From contig JAEWUC010000005.1 of the NCBI GenBank assembly GCA_023397505.1, positions 248,001 through 312,000 on the forward strand: a stretch of 64,000 bases of DNA, in the 5' to 3' direction. The DNA comes from Bacteroidota bacterium. GTDB lineage: Bacteria > Bacteroidota > Ignavibacteria > Ignavibacteriales > Melioribacteraceae. Position numbers and translations under genes: made by a program. The notes below the pieces were generated by a model. The model saw only the letters and a list, made by a program, of their open reading frames with translations, did not search any database and had not been told where the DNA came from. Every line of letters starts with the position of its first letter. Within the stretch, counting starts at the first letter, position 1. Positions 18,181-26,250 of this stretch are shown piece after piece.

Positions 18181-20562
18181 TTATTGTTCAACCAATCGTA
18201 TAAAATATACAGCACCGGCAGTGCTGTGAGGTGCTGCTTGAAATTTCAACCGAACATTTTCCTTTCCATTAATCATGGAATCAGGAATTTTATACTCAAC
18301 ATCAATAAACTTTGATTGATACCATTTGCCGGTATTGTCTTCGGAAATTAATTTTTCATCATCAATATATATGTCAAATTTTCTACTTCCCCATTCATAG
18401 CCAAAGTAACGCACAATCAAAGACAGTCCGGTTTTTCCTTTAGTAGAAAGGTTGTAGCTGAAATATCCGCCGTCTCTTGCATCCCTCCAAAATTCATCGA
18501 GCATGTTCCCGGAATTAGATTTTGAGTTTTCCATTTTATGATCTGTTTCCGGCTGCTGTTCCCCCGGGGCAACAAAATCAATCGTCCGGTTTTCCAACGC
18601 GAGTTTTAATTCTTCCTCAGCCGCAATAGAATCAAGATACGATTTGTATTGAGTACTTGTTAAAGTCATCCAGTACATTATATATCTTGCATCATGAATT
18701 TTGTAGAAAGGTTCCAGAACAACATTTATTGGATTTATCATTTTCAAATTAGGCATAGTAAAAGTCAACGGTTTGTTTTTCAACGGCACCAATTCATCAG
18801 TAATTTTTGAAAGGTTGTCGCTTATAAAAATAGGAGCTTCATTCAAGGGCAGTCTTTTGCCGTTTGGAATTTGTCCCCATCTCCCGTCATCGGCGACTAA
18901 ACCTGCCAAATCTTCGGTACCGGTTTTTGCGGAAAGAAGAATTGGTCCGTGCAAAAACGCATTATATTCCGGCACATTAGGTAATTGTTCAATTGTATTG
19001 TGCATCGGTAAAATAACTTCAACAACATCTCCCGATTTCCACAATCTATCAATAGCAAAATAAGATGAGGGATGAGAAGCAATATTAATTGATTCCCCGT
19101 TAATATTAACTTTTAACGCCCCGTCTTTAACCCACGAAGGATATCGGACAAATAATTTGAACCGGGATGAACCGTCAGTAATAATTAATTTTGTTTTCTC
19201 TTCATCGGGGAATTTTGTTTCCTGTTTAATCTTAATTCCTTTTTCCCGCCAGTTCAATTCAGACGGAATAAATAGATTTAAGAACAACGAATCATTATGA
19301 TGCGTAAAAATCAACTGGTTATACTTGCTGTGATTTTCCATGCCCGTACCAACACAACACCACATCGCCTCATTCGGAGCAGAATAAACTCGGTATGAAC
19401 GCGGGCGGGCGGGAGTAAAATAAACATAACCGCCGTGTACGGGATGTTGAGTTGATAAGATGTGATTGTATAGTGTCCGTTCATAATAATCCATGTATTC
19501 GGCGGATGGTTTTGCCCTAAACAAATCTTCAGTAAGTTTAAGCATATTATATGAATTGCATGATTCAGGACCTTCGACATCTTCAACATAATCGCTGCAC
19601 GATTTTACAGCCGGGAAATGTTCCTTTCTGCTGTTTCCTCCAAACGCAAGACTTCTGTTATCTGTAACTGTTTTCCAAAAGAATTCGCCAGCTTTCGTAA
19701 ATTTTTTATCTTTAGCCAGTTCTGCAATTCTATGAAAGCCAATTACTTTCGGAATCTGGGTGTTGGCATGTTTATTATCAAGATTATCATTACCGGCAGC
19801 CATCGGGTCTAACAACGTTTTATGAGAAAATCTTTTTGCAGCAGTTAAATATTTTTGATCGCCTGTAATTTGATATGCATCGGCAAAGCTCTCGTTCATA
19901 CCCCCGTGTTCAGCATCAAGCATATTCTGCATTTGGGCATCCGTCAATGCGGAAGTTAGGTTTATTGCCCAATCACAAAATTTTAAGAACATAGTTTTAG
20001 CTTCTTCACTTCCCGCATACAACCAAGCATCTCTTAACCCGGCATACATTTTATGCAAATTATACCAAGGCGCCCATGATTGACCATAGACATTAAAATT
20101 CCCATTCTTTAAGTTTCCCCAAATTGCTTTGCTGTTCGGCATACCGCCGACATAATATTCTCCCCACCCGGGATTATTAATTTCATTTGAATCCTGGCAT
20201 ATTTTCAATTCTGCCAACATATAATCCATTCGTTTCTTGCATTCAAGATTCCCGGTTGCAGCGAAGTTCATAGCCATTGCGGATAAATAATGCCCGCCTA
20301 CATGCCCATCCAGCCCTTCCCAATTAGGGTAAGCTTTTGCCCGCGGAATCAACCCGGCTTCCTTGCGATATGGAACTAATAATCTATCAACATCATATTT
20401 CAAAAGAACTTGAATATTTAATTCTCGAGCATGTTTAAATTGACCGTCGAGTAATGTTACATCATTAAGTGCAAATTCATTTTGATATAATTTATCCTGA
20501 GCATAAAAATTATTTGCAGAGAATAAGCCGGAAAAAATTAAAACAACTAAAAATTTTTTCAT
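18181..20562 (-). CDS. beta-L-arabinofuranosidase, GH127/GH146 type
   Basis: 793 residues with signal peptide (about 1-22). The catalytic (alpha/alpha)6 barrel covers roughly 30-440 and contains the zinc/thiol set of this clan: E333 and C335 in EGPESCNSYN, and C402-C403 in MWCCVGTGMENHSKY. These line up with the Glu-Cys...Cys-Cys arrangement of the Bifidobacterium HypBA1 enzyme. The length and additional C-terminal beta domains (about 440-650 and 680-793) are more like GH146 enzymes of Bacteroides than single GH127 enzymes. It should release terminal beta-L-arabinofuranose from pectic arabinan, xyloglucan or glycoproteins. Start follows AAGGAATGGTAGA. GH127 versus GH146 cannot be settled here. 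Confidence 0.9.
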   Translation of the reverse strand: MKKFLVVLIFSGLFSANNFYAQDKLYQNEFALNDVTLLDGQFKHARELNIQVLLKYDVDRLLVPYRKEAGLIPRAKAYPNWEGLDGHVGGHYLSAMAMNFAATGNLECKKRMDYMLAELKICQDSNEINNPGWGEYYVGGMPNSKAIWGNLKNGNFNVYGQSWAPWYNLHKMYAGLRDAWLYAGSEEAKTMFLKFCDWAINLTSALTDAQMQNMLDAEHGGMNESFADAYQITGDQKYLTAAKRFSHKTLLDPMAAGNDNLDNKHANTQIPKVIGFHRIAELAKDKKFTKAGEFFWKTVTDNRSLAFGGNSRKEHFPAVKSCSDYVEDVEGPESCNSYNMLKLTEDLFRAKPSAEYMDYYERTLYNHILSTQHPVHGGYVYFTPARPRSYRVYSAPNEAMWCCVGTGMENHSKYNQLIFTHHNDSLFLNLFIPSELNWREKGIKIKQETKFPDEEKTKLIITDGSSRFKLFVRYPSWVKDGALKVNINGESINIASHPSSYFAIDRLWKSGDVVEVILPMHNTIEQLPNVPEYNAFLHGPILLSAKTGTEDLAGLVADDGRWGQIPNGKRLPLNEAPIFISDNLSKITDELVPLKNKPLTFTMPNLKMINPINVVLEPFYKIHDARYIMYWMTLTSTQYKSYLDSIAAEEELKLALENRTIDFVAPGEQQPETDHKMENSKSNSGNMLDEFWRDARDGGYFSYNLSTKGKTGLSLIVRYFGYEWGSRKFDIYIDDEKLISEDNTGKWYQSKFIDVEYKIPDSMINGKENVRLKFQAAPHSTAGAVYFIRLVEQ

Positions 20563-20660
20563 TCTACCATTCCTTCTAAAAATTTAGAAAGCAATAAGCA
20601 TCAGTATTGCTTTCTTTTGTTAATAGATACCTTTAATAATTGATTATATATCAAGTGACA

Positions 20661-21743
20661 TCAGTCCTTAAACAATTGCTGTAATGTATTTGCAAGGTAA
20701 AGTTTGCAATTCATCCATGTATGTCCGCCGGGCACAATGAGTGTTTCAAGATTAATATTCTTTTCCTTGAACATGGCGATATTTTGCTTTACACTTTCAT
20801 AAAGGAAATCTTCGGTTGCAATACTTATAGTAAATAGTTTCAGTTGACTATTGATTAATTTGGAATCGGGCGACCAGTCCGTAAAGTTCTTTTTAAATTC
20901 CGGCGTAGCAGTAAAAGGAGCGTAAGAACATATATATGCGAATTTGTCGGTATTAGTTAAACCTATGTTAAGTGTTTGCCCACCGCCAACTGAAAAACCA
21001 GCTACAGCCCTATGTTTACTATCGGTTAGAACATGATAATTTTTTTCAACAAAAGGAATAATATCATTGATTACATCCTTAGTAAAATCTTCCAAAGGTT
21101 TTGGTCTAACATTTCCGTACGGCATTACAATTATCATTGGTTTCATTTTACCCTGGGCTATCAAATTATCAGCTATTAAGTTAGCGCGTCCAACTTTGGT
21201 CCAAGTTTCTTCAGTATCCGACCCGCCGTGAATCAAATAAAGAACAGGATATTTTATACTGCCATTAACATCGAAACCCGGCGGAGTATAAACGAGAAGC
21301 GTTCGCGTTGTGCCGAGGGTCGATGAATTATAGTAACAATAGCTGATTTTTCCGTGAGGTACATTTTGTAATTCATGAACTAAAGGTGTATCACCGGGAA
21401 TCTCAACAATACTTCGTTTAAATCTTTCGTTAGCGAATATATTCGTATTGTTTGGGTCTGCAACCTGGGTACTGTCAACCCAAAAGAAATAGGGGTAGAT
21501 ATCGGGCTTAACGGGTGCGACAGTAATGCTCCAAACTCCGGCAGTATCTTTTTGCATAAGTTGGGGTTCAGATAAAAATTCGGCATCTAGTGTTACCTTT
21601 TGTGCGTGGCGAGAATAGTACCTAAAAGTAACACCGTGATTTTTATGAACTTCGGGGGAATTGAGTCTCGGCCCTCTCTGAGCGTAGATGTTTGAAATTG
21701 TCAATAACAAAAGTATTATTATATGAAATATTCTTTTCATCAT
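20661..21743 (-). CDS. secreted CE1-family esterase with N-terminal E-set domain (copy 1)
   Basis: 360 residues with signal peptide (to about 21, IYAQ). Residues 25-125 form a CBM48/E-set-like beta-sandwich; 135-360 form an esterase-D-type alpha/beta hydrolase: oxyanion region LIHGGSDTEETW, nucleophile elbow G-F-S251-V-G-G, and catalytic His in PGGHTWMN. Family members are feruloyl or acetyl-xylan esterases (XynZ-like). It is in tandem with a paralogue at 21752-22909, only 8 bases apart. Confidence 0.9.
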   Translation of the reverse strand: MMKRIFHIIILLLLTISNIYAQRGPRLNSPEVHKNHGVTFRYYSRHAQKVTLDAEFLSEPQLMQKDTAGVWSITVAPVKPDIYPYFFWVDSTQVADPNNTNIFANERFKRSIVEIPGDTPLVHELQNVPHGKISYCYYNSSTLGTTRTLLVYTPPGFDVNGSIKYPVLYLIHGGSDTEETWTKVGRANLIADNLIAQGKMKPMIIVMPYGNVRPKPLEDFTKDVINDIIPFVEKNYHVLTDSKHRAVAGFSVGGGQTLNIGLTNTDKFAYICSYAPFTATPEFKKNFTDWSPDSKLINSQLKLFTISIATEDFLYESVKQNIAMFKEKNINLETLIVPGGHTWMNCKLYLANTLQQLFKD

Positions 21744-21751
21744 TTAATTCC

Positions 21752-22909
21752 TTATTGAAAAAGTAATTGAGCAGTTTGTGATAGGAATTTCTTAGTATTC
21801 ATCCAAGTATGACCGCCGGAAGTTATAAGGTTTTTATAATCCACTCCCTTTGATTTCAAGAAATCCATAAACTCAACAGTCTGGTTATACAGGAAGTCTT
21901 CGTTTCCTACACTGACCCATAGCAATTTCAACTTTTCATTTGTTAGATTTGGATTTTCATAAACATATTTATAGTTCTTTTCCATTTCCTGATTTGATAA
22001 ATATGCGCTGTAGCAGCAAATCCATGAAAATTTGTCAATGTTATTGAAAGCTGTTCTTAAAGTTTGACCGCCTCCTCGCGAGAATCCGCCGATAGCGCGA
22101 TTATTACCGTCGCTTAACACACGATAATTTTTTTCAACATATGGAATTATATTATTTATCAAATCACTTTCGAAATTCTTTGCCCTAACAAGTGCATCTT
22201 TGCTTTCCCGACCAAATGGATCATCCGGTTTTGGTCCGCCGGTTTGTTCAGCAACCCTGGCTTCAATATTACCGTAAGGCATAACTATTATCATTGGTTT
22301 TGCTTTACCTTCTGCAATTAAGTTATCTAGAATAAAGTTTGCGCGACCGACTTTAAACCATGTTTCTTCGGTATCTGTTGTACCGCTAATAAGATAGAAT
22401 ACGGGATATTTTTTTGAAGGATTCTTTTCGTATCCGGGCGGTGTATAAATAAGAATTGTTCCCGTTGTTCCTTGAACTGAGGGATAATACTCGTAAGTAA
22501 CTGTTCCGTGAGGAACATTTTTCAATGAATGAACTAAAGGAGTATTACCGGGAATATCAACAAGACTTCCTTTAAAACGTTCATTTGGGAAGAAGTCAAC
22601 GTTGGCAGGATCCATTACCGTAGTGCCGTCAATAATGAAATTATATGGATAAATATCCGGTTCAATAGGACCAACTGTAACACTCCAAATACCATTATCT
22701 CCTTTTGTCATTTGGATCGGCTTCTTTTCAAACTGTGCGCTAAGCAAAACTTCTTTGGCGGCAGGCGCGTGATAACGTAAAACAACTGTATTATCCTTGT
22801 TAACCTGTGGTGAAATAATGAAAGGACCCCTCGGTTGTCCCACAACAACATCGGCGAGATAAAATATTATTAGTGATAATAAAAATATTGTAATAGTTTT
22901 CATTTTCAT
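21752..22909 (-). CDS. secreted CE1-family esterase with N-terminal E-set domain (copy 2)
   Basis: 385 residues; signal peptide to about residue 24. Same two-domain plan as its downstream neighbour: E-set sandwich (about 28-125) then hydrolase with LISGTTDTEETW, nucleophile S277 in GGFSRGGGQT, and His in SGGHTWMN. About 15 extra residues (EQTGGPKPDDPFG region, near 220-235) distinguish it from the first copy, which may change the acceptor pocket. Tandem duplication is the simplest origin. Likely removes feruloyl or acetyl groups. Confidence 0.9.
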   Translation of the reverse strand: MKMKTITIFLLSLIIFYLADVVVGQPRGPFIISPQVNKDNTVVLRYHAPAAKEVLLSAQFEKKPIQMTKGDNGIWSVTVGPIEPDIYPYNFIIDGTTVMDPANVDFFPNERFKGSLVDIPGNTPLVHSLKNVPHGTVTYEYYPSVQGTTGTILIYTPPGYEKNPSKKYPVFYLISGTTDTEETWFKVGRANFILDNLIAEGKAKPMIIVMPYGNIEARVAEQTGGPKPDDPFGRESKDALVRAKNFESDLINNIIPYVEKNYRVLSDGNNRAIGGFSRGGGQTLRTAFNNIDKFSWICCYSAYLSNQEMEKNYKYVYENPNLTNEKLKLLWVSVGNEDFLYNQTVEFMDFLKSKGVDYKNLITSGGHTWMNTKKFLSQTAQLLFQ

Positions 22910-23007
22910 CCGTTTTTTAAATTCAATTTATTATTTTATGCAAACAATTGGCCAACACAAAATCTTTTTGCATAAGAAGATTCTTTTGCTAAATACAGGG
23001 ATTGCCC

Positions 23008-23094
23008 ATAAACGATTAATGAGATATGAGAAAAAAAGTCAGTAATATTTTTTTCATTGTGTTCTACCCATAATTAATATTTCTAATCGTTTAT
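23008..23094. repeat. separated 11-bp inverted repeat upstream of the CE1 pair
   Basis: ATAAACGATTA (23008-23018) and TAATCGTTTAT (23084-23094) are exact reverse complements 65 bases apart in the intergenic gap between the TAXI-like gene and the CE1 esterase start. It could be a pair of operator half-sites for a looping or dimeric regulator, or chance in AT-rich DNA. Confidence 0.35.
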
Positions 23095-23105
23095 CATATA
23101 TGAAA

Positions 23106-24155
23106 TTACTTCATGTATCCGGCTTCCCGGTAATATTTTTCGGCACCGGGATGCAAAGGCACGCCGAAATTTTGCCAGACGGTTTTCGGATCGTAGGTAT
23201 ATACACGAATAAACCATTTTAATGCGCCGTGGTTTTCATCGATTGCTTTTGCAAGATCGTATGCAGACTGTTCAGGAGTATCATCGCGTGCAAAAATCGC
23301 TTCTCCAGACCTGCCGAGTGTTTTAATCCGGCGGTTAACCCCTTTGAGTAAATTCGGATGAACCTCGACAAATTCCGCATCAACATTTTGCTGCGCAATT
23401 TGTTTCAGTAAATCTTGAGGTAATTCTAAAAAATAAAGATCAAATTTCTGACTTAATGCTGTCCAGTAGGAAGATTCAGGATTCATTGAAGGGCTTGCGA
23501 GAAATCCGGCGACAATATCGAAATCACCCTTTAATGCATCTTCGATTGGAATGTTTAATTTTCCTCCCCAAGATTTTATATCATCCGCAGAAATACCGTA
23601 ATACTTTAAGATTGTCATCATGTTTGCATCGCTGCCCATTACTCTTACAGGAAGGCGCTGCTGCTTAATTCTATTAAAATCTTTAATGCCGGATTCTTTC
23701 CTAACAGCAATCAAATAATAAAACGGATCTTCTATTTTTGCAATCAATCGAAGATTTCTGTAAGGACCTTCACCGGAAAGTTTGTCGTGATATGCAGAAC
23801 TAAGCATCGCACTTGAGGTTACGCCGAAATCAACCCGTGCATTTAAGCGAACATTTACGCCGTCTTCAAGATTAATCTCATCAAGCTGAGGCGGATAGTC
23901 GTTCTCTGAAACTAAACGCGGACCATACCATCGATTACAATTACGGCAAAGAATTACAGAATAACCGTATGGCTTCATCGACTCTTTTACAAAATCACCA
24001 AGTTCACCCCACGGACATCCGCTTTCACATGCGGAAGCCATAACGGGTCTTTTTACATCCCAGCCGGTTTTGCCGACATCAATGGTTTCTTGTGCCGTTA
24101 AACTTGTTGCCACCAGTATACAATATATAATTATGATTTTAACTGCTCTTTTCAT
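23106..24155 (-). CDS. TAXI-family TRAP-type solute-binding protein
   Basis: 349 residues, signal peptide to about residue 21 (LTAQ). The remainder reads as a periplasmic binding protein of the TAXI group, with the conserved C-terminal VPLHPGAEKYYREAGY and a hinge region VRVMGSDANMMTILKYYG. Two cysteine pairs near the N-terminus, C43/C47 and C70/C73 (CESGC and CRNC), are not a general feature of the family and suggest disulfides or metal binding. No TRAP membrane subunits lie nearby. It may work with a permease elsewhere or have become a sensor. The ligand cannot be read from sequence. Confidence 0.75.
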   Translation of the reverse strand: MKRAVKIIIIYCILVATSLTAQETIDVGKTGWDVKRPVMASACESGCPWGELGDFVKESMKPYGYSVILCRNCNRWYGPRLVSENDYPPQLDEINLEDGVNVRLNARVDFGVTSSAMLSSAYHDKLSGEGPYRNLRLIAKIEDPFYYLIAVRKESGIKDFNRIKQQRLPVRVMGSDANMMTILKYYGISADDIKSWGGKLNIPIEDALKGDFDIVAGFLASPSMNPESSYWTALSQKFDLYFLELPQDLLKQIAQQNVDAEFVEVHPNLLKGVNRRIKTLGRSGEAIFARDDTPEQSAYDLAKAIDENHGALKWFIRVYTYDPKTVWQNFGVPLHPGAEKYYREAGYMK

Positions 24156-24208
24156 TTTAATTCCTCAGATAAAACATTTCTCCATTTAACGGCGTTGCGC
24201 TTTTGTTG

Positions 24209-24643
24209 TTATTTGATTTTTAGTTTTATTGATATTAATTCTTTTACAACCTCGACATTTCGTTTATTATTCATAATAAGTGTCAGTCCACGAATCTTAC
24301 CATATTTTTTACCATCTTTAAACTGACTTTTTAGTTTGTCCGAAATTGTACTATTCATGATAGCTGGTTCGGCTTTATCACCGAAGTAAAAAGTAATTGA
24401 GAACGATTCGGGAATAATTGAAAGCCAAAAAATTGTATTAGTCTTTTTAGTCACTTTCATTAACCAGCTTTTGCCGTCATTATAATATCTCCACTGTTCG
24501 GTAAAATCGGGATGATTATCATGAATGTAATTAAAAACTGATTCCCATATTGCTTTTGATTTACCTATATGAGAAAAAATTATTTCTTCAGTTGGGAACT
24601 GGTTTTTGTCTGAAAGAATTATCTGATTCATTTTTTTATCCAT
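24209..24643 (-). CDS. DUF3788 family protein
   Basis: 144 residues from the ATG at 24641-24643, chosen because AGGTG lies 9-10 bases upstream; a GTG four codons earlier is possible. No signal peptide, so cytoplasmic. Recognisable DUF3788 pattern: SDKNQFPTEEIIFSHIGKSK, WRYYNDGKSWLMKVTKK, FYFGDKAEPAIMNS. Members often occur as small stand-alone proteins of unknown role near stress or regulator genes. It sits between the carboxylesterase and the TAXI protein with short gaps (16 and 53 bases). Confidence 0.8.
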   Translation of the reverse strand: MDKKMNQIILSDKNQFPTEEIIFSHIGKSKAIWESVFNYIHDNHPDFTEQWRYYNDGKSWLMKVTKKTNTIFWLSIIPESFSITFYFGDKAEPAIMNSTISDKLKSQFKDGKKYGKIRGLTLIMNNKRNVEVVKELISIKLKIK

Positions 24644-24659
24644 AATATTTAGCACCTAA

Positions 24660-26204
24660 TTAATTTTTATCATCCTTAAACAACTTCTTTAACACTTCGA
24701 ATTTATCCCGCTCGGTAAATAATCTCGCTCCTATATGATCACCTAATTCCATTGTCTCTTCCGGCGATTCATTAAATGCCGGCCACTTTGGAAGTCCTTT
24801 TCCATTTGGATTTCCAGTCTCAATAAAATTCTTCCAATAGCTGGAAACTGTTTCCGCAATCTCAGCATCTTCCGAAGTCCATGGTCTGTTTGAATGATTA
24901 AGATTATTAAAAACGTAAGGCAGTTCCGATGAGTGAAAAGTTTCAAAGCGTTCTTTTGTTAATCCGGGCTGCGGATGAGTAAACAAATAAGTGTAAGTAT
25001 TTGTTTTGCTTGTTTTCTCACGGCTCTGTGCCCACATAAACATTGAAACCATTGAAATATCACGTGCAAATTCTTTCTGCGAAACCCCGGTTTCATCTTC
25101 AGTTGAAGTTGGATAAAGTTTTAATATTTGGTCTGCTTGAATCCCGGTTTGTTGTTTCACCCGCAACTTAAATTCTTGCGCTGAAACTTTTCCGTAACTG
25201 TCGTTATAACTTCCTTCGTCGGCAACAAAACCGGTTAGAGTTGGTACATCATTATGCTGTCCATTTTCAAAAATTTCTTCTACACTTTTAAGCAAATACC
25301 AGCCATCGACAATTGGACTAAAACGAAATTGATTTGTGGTTGCAGTCAGTAAATCGTTTGCGGACATCTTTCTCAGCTCAGCCAATGATGCGGCACCTTT
25401 TGCTTGTGCGAACTTGATACCGTTTTGTTCGGCTGATGTTAAACTTTCTCCCGGACCTATTTTATAGTTTGAACCGCTTTGTGCGATTGCGCGGATAAAA
25501 AGTCCTTTTGCCAGCGGCGATGCAGTTAAATAATGAACCGATGCTGCACCTGCCGATTGCCCCATAATTGTTACACGCTCAGGGTCTCCCCCGAAGACAT
25601 GAATATTTTTTTTAACCCATTCAAGTGCAGCAACCTGATCCAACAAACCATAATTCCCTGCTGAATTTTGTTTTGATTCTTTAGTTAATTCCGGATGAGC
25701 AAAAAAACCAAACACACCAACGCGGTAATTAATCGTAACGACAACCAATCCCTTCTTCGCCAAATTTTCTCCGTTGTACACGGGTACATTTCCAGATCCG
25801 CCTGTAAATGCTCCCCCGGGAATATAAACCACAACAGGATATTTTTCCTGCGAATTAGCTGTTGTCCAAATATTAAGGTAGAGACAATCTTCACTTATTT
25901 CTCCCTGCGGTTGATATTCTGCTGTCCATGGGCCCAGTTCATTTACCATTACCTGCATCGGATTAGCTGAAAATTTATCTGCCATTCGTACTCCTTCCCA
26001 TGATTTTGGAGGCAACGGCTGATACCACCGTAATTCGCCAACCGGGGGTGAAGCGAAAGGAACACCTTTATAAACGGTCACACCATTTTCAACAATACCT
26101 TGCAAAAGTCCGCTTTCCACTTTCACAGGCGCAGATTGCTGAGCAACCATATATGCGGCATAATTAATTAAATACATCGCAACACAAAAAAATATTTTTT
26201 TCAT
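24660..26204 (-). CDS. secreted type-B carboxylesterase
   Basis: The real start is the ATG at 26202-26204 with a signal peptide (to about 22, MVAQ); the open frame runs further upstream into the neighbouring gene only by chance. 514 residues. Landmarks: SEDCLYLNIW near 105, oxyanion IPGGAFTGG near 130, nucleophile elbow G-Q-S217-A-G, acid in VADEGSYND, and catalytic histidine region FHSSELPYVF. Homologous to the C-terminal half of its upstream neighbour (26251-28593) and to the plus-strand 10079 gene. Expected substrates are ester groups on hemicellulose or their released acids. Confidence 0.9.
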   Translation of the reverse strand: MKKIFFCVAMYLINYAAYMVAQQSAPVKVESGLLQGIVENGVTVYKGVPFASPPVGELRWYQPLPPKSWEGVRMADKFSANPMQVMVNELGPWTAEYQPQGEISEDCLYLNIWTTANSQEKYPVVVYIPGGAFTGGSGNVPVYNGENLAKKGLVVVTINYRVGVFGFFAHPELTKESKQNSAGNYGLLDQVAALEWVKKNIHVFGGDPERVTIMGQSAGAASVHYLTASPLAKGLFIRAIAQSGSNYKIGPGESLTSAEQNGIKFAQAKGAASLAELRKMSANDLLTATTNQFRFSPIVDGWYLLKSVEEIFENGQHNDVPTLTGFVADEGSYNDSYGKVSAQEFKLRVKQQTGIQADQILKLYPTSTEDETGVSQKEFARDISMVSMFMWAQSREKTSKTNTYTYLFTHPQPGLTKERFETFHSSELPYVFNNLNHSNRPWTSEDAEIAETVSSYWKNFIETGNPNGKGLPKWPAFNESPEETMELGDHIGARLFTERDKFEVLKKLFKDDKN

Positions 26205-26250
26205 ATCAATCTTCCGCTTTTCATGTACCAATAATTTTTTATTACCGGAA

